A DNA stretch of 64,000 bases, from the NCBI RefSeq assembly GCF_001563285.1, contig NZ_CP005189.1:248001-312000 (forward strand), given 5' to 3'. This document shows positions 1 through 8,968 of the stretch, piece by piece (the first letter of the stretch is position 1; each line of letters begins with the position of its first letter). A program made the translations under genes and the position numbers. The stretch comes from Sphingobium sp. MI1205. GTDB taxonomy: Bacteria; Pseudomonadota; Alphaproteobacteria; Sphingomonadales; Sphingomonadaceae. The notes below the pieces were generated by a model. The model was not told the DNA's origin, did not search any database, and was given only the letters and a program-made list of their open reading frames with translations.

Positions 1-49
1 GGCCTGCCATCGGCACCGCCTGCTCGACGGTGATATAGTCGCGACGCAT
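1..49 (-). CDS. 5' end of an unidentified gene, cut by the window edge
   Basis: Only the first 16 codons lie inside the window, reading MRRDYITVEQAVPMAG. The start is ATG at 47-49, preceded by a strong GGAGAGG ribosome-binding site at about 53-60. It lies 67 bp downstream of the GST gene on the same strand, so the two may be co-transcribed. The peptide is too short to assign a family. Confidence 0.6.
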   Translation of the reverse strand, partial: MRRDYITVEQAVPMAG

Positions 50-116
50 ATGTCCTCTCCTTGATTTTGTCGTTGCTATTCTTCGATCGACTTCGCGCCC
101 GAACAACGAAATAGCT

Positions 117-797
117 TCAATCCTTGATGTTGAAGAGGATGCGCCGCGTTTCGTCGTCGGGAGTGATCGGCAGTGGCGCTTGAAAGTCCGGCAGGGCTCG
201 TCCGAACGCCGGCCTTGCCTCCATGGCCGCGAACCAGCGATTGACATGGGGATAGTCCGTCAGTTCGATGCCATGATGGGCACGAAAAAGGGTCCAGGGC
301 CAGCAGGCGATGTCGGCGATGGAAAAAGCATCCGCGATCCACTCACGCCCCTCCAGACGCCGGTCCAGCACGCCATACAGACGGGCGGCCTCATCCGAAT
401 AGCGGCGCACGCCATAGGGATTGGGCTCGGGCGCATAGTTGCGGAAATGGCCCGCCTGCCCCAGCATGGGCCCCTGCCCCGCCATCTGCCACATCAGCCA
501 GGCCAGCACCGTGCTGCGTGGTCGTGGCTCGGTCGGCAGCAGCGCGCCGCCCTTTTCCGCGAGATAGATGAGGATCGCGCCCGATTCAAAGAGCGACAGC
601 GGCGGGCCGCCGTCAGCCGGATCATGATCGACGATCGCGGGGATCTTGTTGTTGGGACTGATCGCCAGGAATTCGGGGCTGAACTGTTCGCCACTCATAA
701 TGTCGAGCGGCTTGCGCTCATACGCCATGCCCAATTCCTGCAAGATCAGCAGGACTTTTATGACGTTTGGCGATTCCGGGCCATAAACATCGATCAT
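117..797 (-). CDS. Glutathione S-transferase family protein (YfcG/Ure2-like)
   Basis: A 226-residue protein with an N-terminal thioredoxin-fold domain (about 1-85) and an all-alpha C-terminal domain (about 95-220). The stretch NNKIPAIVDHD followed by a FESGAILIYLAEK element is the glutathione-binding signature of the YfcG/Ure2/nu-class group, whose members show thiol-disulfide or conjugation activity. The ATG at 795-797 has an AGGA box 8 bp upstream. An open frame continues upstream to 1262 but is not protein-like and overlaps a well-formed SDR on the other strand. It diverges from that SDR across about 286 bp. The substrate is unknown; detoxification of a catabolic intermediate is an inference. 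Confidence 0.88.
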   Translation of the reverse strand: MIDVYGPESPNVIKVLLILQELGMAYERKPLDIMSGEQFSPEFLAISPNNKIPAIVDHDPADGGPPLSLFESGAILIYLAEKGGALLPTEPRPRSTVLAWLMWQMAGQGPMLGQAGHFRNYAPEPNPYGVRRYSDEAARLYGVLDRRLEGREWIADAFSIADIACWPWTLFRAHHGIELTDYPHVNRWFAAMEARPAFGRALPDFQAPLPITPDDETRRILFNIKD

Positions 798-933
798 TCC
801 ACATCCTCGCTTTTTGTTCGCCGGCGTATTTACGGCATGGGCTAACAACACACAATCGGATGTCCTCTTCCGAGCGACAATGCGCCGAGCTGAACACCAA
901 CCAAACGCGCAGAGGCGACGTGATATGGCGTCT

Positions 934-948
934 CCGACACGATGTCGG
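934..948. promoter_or_regulatory. Palindrome CCGACA-n3-TGTCGG between divergent genes
   Basis: A perfect 6-bp inverted repeat with a 3-bp spacer lies between the divergent GST and SDR genes, about 136 bp before the SDR start. A related palindrome with CGACA/TGTCG arms is found at 15240-15251 between a TetR gene and a TBDR. A repressor operator is plausible but not shown. Confidence 0.35.
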
Positions 949-1083
949 CCGGAGCTATAGCGCGCAGCCATCTGTGTCTCGCACAGAAATAATGGATGCC
1001 TGACCGGAATCCTTAAAGAATTTCCGATTGCCCACGCCCGCCGCTCGCTGAAAATGCCCGCGATAATCAGGATAGGAGAATGT

Positions 1084-1857
1084 ATGGGCAGATTGGAAGG
1101 CAAGGTCGCGATAATCACCGGCGCGGCGCGGGGCATGGGGGCGGAAACCGCGCGGCAGTTCGCCGCACAAGGCGCGCGCGTCTGCGTCACCGATGTGCTC
1201 GACACGACTCCTGTGGCTGAGGAGATCGGCACCGCCGCAATGGCGATGAACCATGACGTCACTGACGAAAGCCGCTGGCAGGCGGTGACAGCTGAAGTCG
1301 CGCGGCGCTTCGGTCAAATCGACATTTTGGTGAATAATGCCGGCATCGTCTTTTGGGGCGGCTCGATACTGGAGATCGAGAAAGCCGATTTCGACCGGCT
1401 ATACAATGTCAATCTGCTGGGCGCATGGCTGGGTATCAAGCATGTCGCGCCATCCATGATCCGCAGCGGCGGCGGATCGATCGTCAACATCTGCTCCATT
1501 TCCGGCATGACCGGACTCAACGGTATCGCCCCCTATGCTGCGAGCAAATGGGCACTGCGCGGCCTTTCAAAAACGGCAGCCATGGAACTGGGACCGAAGA
1601 AGATACGGGTGAACGCGGTCTTTCCCGGCACCATCAATACCGAAATGGGCAACGTCGCCAAGGAATCGACCGAAGCGCTCAACGCCCGGCAGAAAGGACT
1701 GCCCATTGCTCGTATCGGGGAGCCGATCGACATCGCCCAGGCAAGCCTGTTCCTTGCCAGTGATGAATCGGCCTACATGACCGGGGCGGAGATCGTCGTG
1801 GACGGCGGCCTGACGACCGGCTTCTACAGCAGCGCCCTGCCCGGCGGTATCGAATGA
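1084..1857 (+). CDS. SDR-family oxidoreductase (hydroxysteroid/cyclic alcohol dehydrogenase type)
   Basis: A 257-residue classical short-chain dehydrogenase. The NAD(P)-binding motif TGAARGMG is at 12-19 and NNAG at 84-87. The catalytic residues are Ser138, Tyr151 and Lys155 (YAASK). Asp at about 37 after the second beta strand favours NAD(H). The ATG at 1084 is chosen because AGGAG lies just before it and the Rossmann fold begins four residues later; an upstream ATG at 1054 lacks this. The sequence type is common among 3-alpha/20-beta-hydroxysteroid and cyclic alcohol dehydrogenases, but the true substrate is unknown. A strong terminator follows. Confidence 0.9.
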   Translation: MGRLEGKVAIITGAARGMGAETARQFAAQGARVCVTDVLDTTPVAEEIGTAAMAMNHDVTDESRWQAVTAEVARRFGQIDILVNNAGIVFWGGSILEIEKADFDRLYNVNLLGAWLGIKHVAPSMIRSGGGSIVNICSISGMTGLNGIAPYAASKWALRGLSKTAAMELGPKKIRVNAVFPGTINTEMGNVAKESTEALNARQKGLPIARIGEPIDIAQASLFLASDESAYMTGAEIVVDGGLTTGFYSSALPGGIE

Positions 1858-1867
1858 TTTAGGGGGT

Positions 1868-1899
1868 GGCCGACGCATCGATCGATGCGTCGGCCTTTT
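1868..1899. terminator. Intrinsic terminator between convergent SDR and P450 genes
   Basis: A 28-bp perfect palindrome (1868-1895) runs directly into TTTTCTT. It begins 11 bp after the SDR stop codon and lies before the stop of the convergent P450, so it can serve the plus strand and possibly both. Confidence 0.85.
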
Positions 1900-1943
1900 C
1901 TTCCAACAGAGGCAGTACGATCCCGCTGCGGGATTATACCGGT

Positions 1944-3197
1944 CTAGGCGATCTTATCGAACCGCAGCTTCAGCTTTTCTGCACCCCATTGCATATAGTG
2001 ACGCCGCATCTGCACGGCGCCTTCCTCGTCGGAAAGGCGGAAGTTGCGCATACGGCGCAACATCGTTTCAAAGGCGATCCGCATTTCCGCGCGTGCAAGC
2101 TGGTTGCCGATGCAGAGATGCGCTCCCGTGCCAAAGGCCAGATGCTGGCGCGCATTCGGGCGGTCCACGATGAACTCGTCGGGATGATCGAATTTGTCCG
2201 GATCGCGGTTGGCCGCAGCCCATTGAAGCTGGATGATGCCGCCTTCCGGGATGACGACGCCGTCGATTTCCACTTCCTGCAGCGCCCGGCGCCAGAGCGC
2301 CTGGACCGGCGCATCAAAACGCATCAACTCCTCTATGAAATTGGTGATCAGTGCAGGGTCCTCGCGCAGCCGCTGCTCCAGCCCCGGCTGTTCGATGATG
2401 CGCAACATGCCGGTGGGAATCAGCAGTGTGATCGAGTCGTGGCCGCCGACATAGAGGGGCTGGAGGAACCAAGCCAGTTCCTGATCAGTCAGCCGCCGCC
2501 CGTCGACCTCGAAGGTGCGGGCGTGATGCATGAACGATCCGTCTTCGGCCGCCGCCGAAACATTGGCGCGCTCGACCATGTAATTGAGCAATTCGATGAC
2601 CTTGCGGTTCATCGCTATCTCATTTTCTTCGTCGAAGGTCGGTTCGGTAAGAGCGTTGGATGCGTTGGTCCAATCCTTGAGCTTCTCCTGATCTTCGCGA
2701 GGCAGACCAAGAAAATCGCCAGCGATGATCGCCGGGAACACACCTGCCAGGTCGCGCGCCACGTCGATCTCGCCCGTGTCGATGACCCGGTCGATGGCCT
2801 CGTCAACCAGCATCTGAATATAGGTTTCCATCTGCGCCACGCGCTGGGCAGTAAAGAGCCGGTCCACGAGTGATCGGAACATGCGGTGTGAAGGCGGGTC
2901 ATTTGTGACCAGCGTGTGCATCTGCGGCCAGGCGTCCTTCGCGTACATCGCGTCGATCTGCTTCTGCAACGGCGTGTCACGCTGGACCAGAATGCCCGTC
3001 TTGTTGGAAAAGCGCTTGGTGTCTGCGGCGATCTTTCGCACTTCGGCATAATCGGTAACGACATAATAGCCGTTGCCGGGATCCTGGTAGACCTTCCGTC
3101 CGTCCGCATGCATCCGCGTATAGGTCTGATAGGGACAGCCCTGCTGCATCACGCTGGTGAAGTCGATCGGATCGATCGGCTCTGCCGTGCTGGTCAT
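1944..3197 (-). CDS. Cytochrome P450
   Basis: A 417-residue soluble bacterial P450. The heme loop FGTGAHLCIGNQLAR places the axial Cys at about residue 362. An ExxR-type helix (EELMR) and an I-helix segment GGHDSITLL in place of the usual AGxDT are visible. Such class I enzymes take electrons from a ferredoxin and hydroxylate terpenoid, steroid or fatty substrates; no ferredoxin or reductase is encoded nearby. The ATG at 3195-3197 has AGGAGA 8 bp upstream; the longer in-frame start at 3269 lacks a good site. It diverges from the SDR/SnoaL pair starting at 3383. Confidence 0.93.
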   Translation of the reverse strand: MTSTAEPIDPIDFTSVMQQGCPYQTYTRMHADGRKVYQDPGNGYYVVTDYAEVRKIAADTKRFSNKTGILVQRDTPLQKQIDAMYAKDAWPQMHTLVTNDPPSHRMFRSLVDRLFTAQRVAQMETYIQMLVDEAIDRVIDTGEIDVARDLAGVFPAIIAGDFLGLPREDQEKLKDWTNASNALTEPTFDEENEIAMNRKVIELLNYMVERANVSAAAEDGSFMHHARTFEVDGRRLTDQELAWFLQPLYVGGHDSITLLIPTGMLRIIEQPGLEQRLREDPALITNFIEELMRFDAPVQALWRRALQEVEIDGVVIPEGGIIQLQWAAANRDPDKFDHPDEFIVDRPNARQHLAFGTGAHLCIGNQLARAEMRIAFETMLRRMRNFRLSDEEGAVQMRRHYMQWGAEKLKLRFDKIA

Positions 3198-3382
3198 TCT
3201 CATCTCCTGGTACATTGTTCGGCCTTCGCCGTGTGCCACCATCATGCCGAAGAGGTCCTCAAGCCGCAAAACCCCCGATCGGGACTATTTGACGAAGTTC
3301 TGGAACATTCCATCATTCCCCCCTGCTCCCTGCCACGAATTGCTTATGACTATGGGCGACAAGTCAAAACGGGGAGAGAGGC

Positions 3383-4249
3383 ATGGTCGCGCCAGAGGCG
3401 TTCAAACTCACCGGACGCAAGGCCTTGGTAACGGGCGGCGGGACAGGGTTGGGCTATGCCATGGCCCAAGCGCTGGCGGCGGCGGGTGCTACGGTCATGA
3501 TCGCCGGGCGCCGGATCGGGATGCTGGTGGATGCCACAGAGCAGTTGCGCGCAGCAGTGCCTGGCGCCACGCTGTTGCATGAAGCCGTGGACCTGTACGA
3601 CATGGACGATGTCCTACGCTTTGCCGAAGTCGCCGTCGGTCGACTGGAAGGCGTCGACATTTTCGTCGGCAACGCCGGAGCGGTTCACGCCCAGGGCTTT
3701 GGCGCCATGACGCCGAAGGAAGTCGACCGCACGCTCCAGCTCAATCTTTCGGCGAACATCGCGCTCAGTCAGAGCTTCGCCCGGCATATGATGGCCCAGC
3801 GGTGGGGTCGCATCCTGTTCAGTTCCTCGACTGCCGCGCATCTTGCCGCCCCTTTGCAGGGCAATCTGGCCTATGCAGCGGCGAAGAGTGGCATCAACGG
3901 CTTCATGCGCGTCATTGCAGCGGAGCTCGGTCGTTTCGGCATTACGGTCAACAGCCTGATCCTGGGCGTGTTCTGGACGTCGATCCTGCGCGAAGCAGTC
4001 ACCCAGCTGCGCGACGAGGAAAGTGACGATGCGGCGGAGGCGTTGATTGACGGCTTTGTCGACATGACCGCGCTCGGTCGCCTGGGCGAACCTGAAGACT
4101 TGCACGGCATTGTCCAGTTGCTGGCGAGCGATGCCGGCCGCTATATCACGGGCGCGAGCATTCCGGTGGACGGCGGCACCAGCATCATGATGCGGCCATG
4201 GTTGGGAACGCCGACTACCACCATTGAGCAAGAAGGGAGAACGGGATGA
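3383..4249 (+). CDS. SDR-family oxidoreductase
   Basis: A 288-residue short-chain dehydrogenase with cofactor motif TGGGTGLG (17-24), GNAGA near 97-101, a Ser cluster at 147-149 and YAAAK (Tyr164, Lys168). AGRR after the second strand suggests NADP(H). A GGGGAGAGAG ribosome-binding site precedes the ATG. Its last codons overlap the following SnoaL-like gene by four bases (ATGA), so the two are translationally coupled. It is divergent from the P450, which suggests one small oxidation module. The substrate is unknown. Confidence 0.9.
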   Translation: MVAPEAFKLTGRKALVTGGGTGLGYAMAQALAAAGATVMIAGRRIGMLVDATEQLRAAVPGATLLHEAVDLYDMDDVLRFAEVAVGRLEGVDIFVGNAGAVHAQGFGAMTPKEVDRTLQLNLSANIALSQSFARHMMAQRWGRILFSSSTAAHLAAPLQGNLAYAAAKSGINGFMRVIAAELGRFGITVNSLILGVFWTSILREAVTQLRDEESDDAAEALIDGFVDMTALGRLGEPEDLHGIVQLLASDAGRYITGASIPVDGGTSIMMRPWLGTPTTTIEQEGRTG

Positions 4250-4854
4250 CCGATAACCAGGCAGGCCTGCTGCGTGAACTGCTGGACCGGCAGGAAATAC
4301 AGCATCTTTTAACACGCTACGCGCGCGCGATCGACAGGCTGGATATCGATCTACTCAAATCGCTATATCATCCCGAAGCCCGCGACGACCATGCTTCTTT
4401 CAAGGGGACGGCGCAGGAATTCGCAGACCATGTCATCGCCTTTCTGGGCGACGCCTTCGTCACGACCATGCATCATGTGACCCACAGCCACATCGGCGTG
4501 AACGGCGACGAAGCGGCAGCGGAATCCTATTATTACGCCTATCACCGGATGGAAGGCGACCACGCCAAGGTCGCCGGCTTCTTCGGCAAAACCTATGCCG
4601 ACCGATGCCGCACGGACGGCACATTAGATGATGGCCATGAGTTCATCTGCGGCGGCCGCTATGTCGACCGACTGTCGCGACGCAACGGGGAATGGCGTAT
4701 CTCCCACCGCGAGATCACCGTGGAATGGAAACATTTCCGCCCCGCCACGCACGGAGACCCAGATTCAGGCATAGAGGCCATCGTCGCGCCTGCCCGGCGC
4801 GACCGGGACGACATTGCTTACCGCTTCTTTGCGGAGGTGGGACCGCCCGCGTAG
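4246..4854 (+). CDS. SnoaL-like (NTF2 superfamily) protein
   Basis: A 202-residue protein whose N-terminal 140 residues fit the SnoaL-type alpha+beta cone: RQEIQHLLTRYARAIDRLD, then YHPEARDDH, then a THSHIGVNGDEAAAESYY core, then a GGRYVDRLSRRNGEWRIS strand. Members of this fold include small cyclases, dehydratases and isomerases as well as the beta subunits of ring-hydroxylating dioxygenases. It is coupled to the preceding SDR by an ATGA overlap. An enzymatic role such as dehydratase or isomerase is possible but cannot be read from the sequence. Confidence 0.8.
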   Translation: MTDNQAGLLRELLDRQEIQHLLTRYARAIDRLDIDLLKSLYHPEARDDHASFKGTAQEFADHVIAFLGDAFVTTMHHVTHSHIGVNGDEAAAESYYYAYHRMEGDHAKVAGFFGKTYADRCRTDGTLDDGHEFICGGRYVDRLSRRNGEWRISHREITVEWKHFRPATHGDPDSGIEAIVAPARRDRDDIAYRFFAEVGPPA

Positions 4855-4924
4855 CGCATGAAGCGCGTCTCCCGCGGACACGGCAGGCGAGAATCGGCTC
4901 CAGTTCGTGCGGCGGGAACCGCAT

Positions 4925-6139
4925 TTAGACGAATCCATAGGGCGCATACGGCCCATTAATGAACAATTCGACCTGCGACGAACCTGTGCTTACCGACCCG
5001 TCGGGCGCATAGGTGGTCACGCGCGCCAGATATTCGGGACCATGCACCATGTTACCGATCGACGTACCGGTGTTGAATCCCTCCGATGCGGCCGCGCCGC
5101 TGACGGCATAGGGTATGTATTCGAAGGGCTGCACCGAATAGTCGCCCTCGTCCCATTCGAGCGCCAGTTCTTCCGAACCATGATAGGTGAAGAATGTACC
5201 GCCATCCTTCCAGCTACCCGGAAAGGAACCCATGGGCTGCACGATCCAGGGGGGGGTCTCAATGTCGAACACCTGCCGCCAGTCCCGACCCTGCACGTCG
5301 GTAAGGTAGAAGGTCACCTTCTTGAGAATGCGAGTGCCGGGATTGAATTCCATCTCATGCCGCCCCGACACCAGTTCGATATCCTCTTCGCCCCAGCCCT
5401 TAAAGATGCGTCCGCCAAAGGGCGTGCCGAATACATCGTTCATTTTGCATTGCACGCCCTCGGCCGTTTCGTGAACATGATAGAAGCCGCTATAGGGCTC
5501 TGTGCGGAAGCAGGTCCAAAAGCGCATCGCGCGTTTCGGGCCCTCGTCCCTCCACGGCGGCGGCAGGATGGAAGGCGGCGGTGACAGCGGCGGCCGCGAG
5601 GTATATAGGCCCCAGCTATGGTCGCGGGCGCCCGACCAGATGTCTGGCGTTACCTTCCATTCGCGTTCACGTAGCTTGAGCCATCCGCTTGCCTTGCCCG
5701 GCTGTGAATAGCGGGTCTGATCTGTCGTGCGGCGGCCCCGATTGGTGGCGATATGATGGTCTTCCAGAAAGGCGGGCGAGGTGCCCTCCCACAAGATGTC
5801 GAAGCTCATGCCGCTGTCATTCTCCGCCAGTTCCAGGCGCAGACGCTTAAGCGGCTCGACGATCGTGACGCGGAACGGCCCGACCTCCAGCGCGAAGTTG
5901 CCCCGCCAGCAACGATTGAAGCGCAGCGTCGTCTGGATACCGCCGACGTTCAGGAGGACGCAGCCGCCGATCATGTCGGTATTCGGGTTCACCCGCAAAT
6001 AGGTGCCAAGAAAAACTTTCTCGTCCGGGTTGAACACCGCAAACCAGTAACCCTCGTCCCAGGCATAGTCGGTGGAGGGGATGTAACTGAACGTGTAAGG
6101 TGCCTGATGCACAGGGAATTCGTCATAGGGGGTCAACAT
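4925..6139 (-). CDS. Large beta-rich protein of unknown function (RDHSWG motif)
   Basis: A 404-residue protein with no signal peptide or membrane segment. It is rich in aromatic residues and short beta strands, with GARDHSWGLYTSRPP at about 190-204. This invites comparison with uncharacterised sphingomonad and actinobacterial proteins having a RD(H/R)SWG centre (DUF7064/DUF7065-like) and with lipocalin-like CrtC hydratases. The comparison is from memory and tentative. ATG at 6137-6139 with an AGGTGAG box is preferred over the GTG one codon upstream. It stands alone between the SnoaL gene (convergent) and a TBDR fossil. It could be a hydratase or a ligand-binding protein for the island's substrate. 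Confidence 0.7.
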   Translation of the reverse strand: MLTPYDEFPVHQAPYTFSYIPSTDYAWDEGYWFAVFNPDEKVFLGTYLRVNPNTDMIGGCVLLNVGGIQTTLRFNRCWRGNFALEVGPFRVTIVEPLKRLRLELAENDSGMSFDILWEGTSPAFLEDHHIATNRGRRTTDQTRYSQPGKASGWLKLREREWKVTPDIWSGARDHSWGLYTSRPPLSPPPSILPPPWRDEGPKRAMRFWTCFRTEPYSGFYHVHETAEGVQCKMNDVFGTPFGGRIFKGWGEEDIELVSGRHEMEFNPGTRILKKVTFYLTDVQGRDWRQVFDIETPPWIVQPMGSFPGSWKDGGTFFTYHGSEELALEWDEGDYSVQPFEYIPYAVSGAAASEGFNTGTSIGNMVHGPEYLARVTTYAPDGSVSTGSSQVELFINGPYAPYGFV

Positions 6140-6283
6140 CACTCACCTACTTTCTTTTGCCTGAGCATGCCGTGCCGCTTCGCGGGCTGCGAGGCGGCAC
6201 GGGTCTGCTCTATTGATTGCTGGCCCCTCGCTATCGGTCTGGAGCGACTTTTTCACCTAAAAACGGCGTCTCTTGTCAAAGTT

Positions 6284-6440
6284 TCACGCCAAACTTGACG
6301 CCGATAAGGCGCCAATATTGTCTTGCTGGAACTGCTGAAGCACCGGAAGAACCTCCCCCAACATCAGATATCGCCACGGCCCATGGATCAGAGAAACGCC
6401 CGCGTAGCGCGATTTGAGACGTAACCATCGCCTAAGCACC
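6284..6440 (-). pseudogene. TonB-dependent receptor C-terminal fossil
   Basis: Read on the minus strand, one frame gives SRYAGVSLI and the next frame gives a tail ending PARQYWRLIGVKFGVKL followed by TGA. Joined by one frameshift near 6385-6395, these resemble the last beta strands of a TBDR, which typically end in an aromatic or hydrophobic residue. No barrel or plug remains upstream. The rest of the 6140-6606 interval holds no gene. Call based on pattern recognition only. Confidence 0.5.
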
Positions 6441-6606
6441 GCAGTTATGCAACTTGTGCGACATCTTGCTCTGTCAATCGCCGTTGCCATAGCATTTACT
6501 GGTCCAGCACGCAGAAGCGGTCGCGAGCAATCCTCGCCCATGTCCGGACCCCGTTAAGCCAGCGAATTTCCATTATAGAATTTAGAGTCACACTACAGAG
6601 AATGTC

Positions 6607-7767
6607 TCAGGCATGCGCCCCGAAGAACTCGCCATATTCCCGCGCGAGGCGTGACGGCTCCTCATATGCCAAAAAATGCCCTCCCCGTGGCAGCAACTCC
6701 CACCGCATGAGATTGACCCGCTCGGCAACGAATGACTTCGGCAGGAGGACAAGTTCCTTTGGTGCGACCGCAACCGCCGTGGGTACAGTTATCAGGGGCA
6801 ACTGATCGTGAAGTGGCAGCCAGTTCATTCCGATGCCATTGCCCGCGAACTGCTCCTTATATATACGAAGGGACGATCCAATTGTATTGGTGAGCCAGTA
6901 TAGCGATGCGGTCGTGCACAGAAAATCCCGCTCCTCCTTATCTTCGACCTTCTCTCTTCGGTCAGCCCATGCGATCCGCCGCTCCCATATCCAGGCGGCA
7001 GTACCCACGGGAGAGTCCGCCAAGGCGTAGGCAAGCGTCTGTGGATCATTACTGTGCACCGCGACGTGACTGGTAATCATCGGAAGCGCTTTCGCATTGC
7101 GCGCGACCATCCATTGCTCATCTGACGCATAATCGCTGGGCGACAATTGCATGTGATTCACACCTGGCAGCGCCACAAGCGTGAGGTGCATCGCGCGCAG
7201 TTTATGCGCATGCGCATGTCCAAGTTCCGCTGTGATGAGTGATCCCCAATCCCCACCCGCGGCAGCAAAACGATCATAACCCAAGCCCTCCATCAGCTTT
7301 GCCCAAAGCCCTGCAATAGCGCGGACGTTGAGACCAGTGGTGGCAAGCGGCGCGGAGAATGCCACACCTGGGAGTGAAGGGACCACTATGTCGAACGCAG
7401 GACCATCGTGGCGATGGCTCAATTGATCGACGACCCCAAGCCAATCGTAGAAAGTCCACGGCCAGCCATGTGTCAAAAGAAGGGGAATCGCATCCTTCCG
7501 AGGACTGCGTACATGAATGAAGTGAACTGGCACGCCATCGATCTCTGTCCGATAATGCGGGTACTCATTCATCTTCTCTTCATGATCGCGCCAATCATAC
7601 TGATTGATCCAGTGGTCCACGATGGTTTGCAGCCACTCCTCTCTCACGCCATATCGGCCATCCGTGTTTCCGAAATCTCCTGGCCAGGATGTCGATTCGA
7701 GACGGCGCTTCATCTCGTCCAGGCGGTCGTCCGAAATCCGGATGGCAAATGCTTCGGGTGACGTCAT
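6607..7767 (-). CDS. Epoxide hydrolase (alpha/beta hydrolase, EHN domain)
   Basis: A 386-residue protein with an N-terminal EHN domain (about 1-90) and an alpha/beta-hydrolase core. HGWPW (100-104) supplies the oxyanion-hole motif. GGDWG places the nucleophile at Asp173, and PRGGHF places the catalytic His at about 364. This is the microsomal/juvenile-hormone epoxide hydrolase layout, which adds water to an epoxide to give a diol. ATG at 7765-7767 with GGAGAG upstream is chosen; the longer frame to 7824 adds residues with no family resemblance. It could act on epoxides formed by the neighbouring P450s. Confidence 0.9.
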   Translation of the reverse strand: MTSPEAFAIRISDDRLDEMKRRLESTSWPGDFGNTDGRYGVREEWLQTIVDHWINQYDWRDHEEKMNEYPHYRTEIDGVPVHFIHVRSPRKDAIPLLLTHGWPWTFYDWLGVVDQLSHRHDGPAFDIVVPSLPGVAFSAPLATTGLNVRAIAGLWAKLMEGLGYDRFAAAGGDWGSLITAELGHAHAHKLRAMHLTLVALPGVNHMQLSPSDYASDEQWMVARNAKALPMITSHVAVHSNDPQTLAYALADSPVGTAAWIWERRIAWADRREKVEDKEERDFLCTTASLYWLTNTIGSSLRIYKEQFAGNGIGMNWLPLHDQLPLITVPTAVAVAPKELVLLPKSFVAERVNLMRWELLPRGGHFLAYEEPSRLAREYGEFFGAHA

Positions 7768-8082
7768 GCAACTCTCCAGGATTCTGTTTGCCGGCCAGCC
7801 TGTAATTACAGCCGACCCGGGCAAAGTGGAAGCATCGTGATCGCATGAGCAGGCAAACCCGGTGACTCTATTATCTTTCGTGGATGTAGCGTGGGGCGCG
7901 GACGTTCCCCTTTTCCTGCAGGGGAACGCCGAACATGCTAAAATTTCTACTTGTTCCAGCGCGGCCTGGCACGCATGTACCTTTCACGAGCGCGGAGAAC
8001 CTCTGCGAGCTTTACCGCAGGCCCATGCGGCGGTGAAGAATGCCCCAGGCGGATAAAGCGCCGGACGGAACGGAGATTATGA
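7768..8082. other. Intergenic region with one dyad
   Basis: A 315-bp divergent promoter region between the epoxide hydrolase and the TetR gene. The visible structure is an 8-bp inverted repeat CGTTCCCC (7903-7910) and GGGGAACG (7921-7928) with a 10-bp loop. It may be a TetR operator or a terminator-like hairpin. No credible small ORF was found. Confidence 0.4.
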
Positions 8083-8664
8083 ATGGCAAGCGGCCTTGAA
8101 CCTACTCCTGCAGGCCTGAAGGTCTGGGAGGCGGCAAGCAGCCTTTTTTACAGGCATGGCATCCGCGCCGTCGGAGTAGCCGAAATATCGGAACTCTCGG
8201 GCGTCGCCAAGACCAACCTTTACCGGAACTTCCGGTCCAAGGACGGACTTGTCATTGCCTATCTGGACGAACAGGCAAGAGCGGGTCGCCAAATATGCAA
8301 GGATGCGCTCACGTCCCACCCGGGCGATCCCAAAGCGCAGCTGCGTTATATCATCCGTGAAACGGCGAAGGCGATAGGGTCTCCAGGGTACCGAGGATGC
8401 CCACTCGCCAATGCCGCCATAGAGTTTCCTGACCGCGATCACCCAGTGCGGCAAAAAGTAGACGAGTTAAAAATCGCCTTCCTAGAAAATTTGAACAATA
8501 TCGCCGCGCAGATGAACATAAGAAAGCCTTGCGAACTGGCCTATGCGATCATGATGTTGCTTGAGGGAGCGAGTTGTTCAGCCCAGATATTCTCTGCGGA
8601 GAAATCGGCTAACGCGGCCATCGAAGCCGCTGATCGGGTAATCCTTTCCTATGACCAAGGCTGA
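8083..8664 (+). CDS. TetR/AcrR-family transcriptional regulator
   Basis: A 193-residue one-component repressor type. The N-terminal helix-turn-helix is SELSGVAKTNLYRNFRSK at about 45-62, preceded by a FYRHGIRAVGVAEI helix, and a ligand-binding helical domain follows. The ATG at 8083 follows CGGAG by 7 bp. The effector is unknown. It is divergent from the epoxide hydrolase, so the shared 315-bp interval is the natural place for its operator. Confidence 0.9.
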   Translation: MASGLEPTPAGLKVWEAASSLFYRHGIRAVGVAEISELSGVAKTNLYRNFRSKDGLVIAYLDEQARAGRQICKDALTSHPGDPKAQLRYIIRETAKAIGSPGYRGCPLANAAIEFPDRDHPVRQKVDELKIAFLENLNNIAAQMNIRKPCELAYAIMMLLEGASCSAQIFSAEKSANAAIEAADRVILSYDQG

Positions 8665-8745
8665 CGCAAATAAGGAGAGATCGAAGCGATTCCGGGCGCA
8701 TGACGGCGTAATAGCCATTTAGCTGGGCCAGTCTGTTACTCTTGG

Positions 8746-8771
8746 GCAGCCGGACCGGATCGTCCGGCTGC
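8746..8771. terminator. Hairpin after TetR gene
   Basis: A perfect 10-bp stem GCAGCCGGAC / GTCCGGCTGC with a 6-base loop, 82 bp after the TetR stop. It lacks a clear T-run, so termination is probable rather than certain. Confidence 0.5.
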
Positions 8772-8968
8772 ACCTCCTTCCTGCAGCAGCAGCCTTATCT
8801 CGATCCGGAGATAGTTCGTCTCGGCGTCGGGGCTTCACGCGAGCGATTGCGCAGCTCGGCGTCCAGCATCGTATGATGCGCCGATTCTGGCGGGTCCATC
8901 GGCACTTCGCGGACAATGCCGATCGCCACATTCTGCACAATGCAGCCATTCAGCACGCGACGAACGCC
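8772..8968. other. Intergenic segment, possible coding remnant
   Basis: On the minus strand this stretch reads as protein-like in two consecutive frames (CIVQNVAIGIVREVPMDPP, then AETNYLRIEIRLLLQEGG) directly downstream of the Gfo/Idh gene. A frameshifted gene tail is possible, but I cannot name a family. Confidence 0.25.

Noticed and set aside
117..1262. A 381-codon version of the GST gene
   Set aside because: The extra 155 residues overlap a real SDR on the other strand and lack GST features; ATG at 797 has the ribosome-binding site.
8772..8968. A named pseudogene upstream of the Gfo/Idh stop
   Set aside because: Two frames look protein-like but match no family I recognise, so it is kept as an uncertain remnant only.
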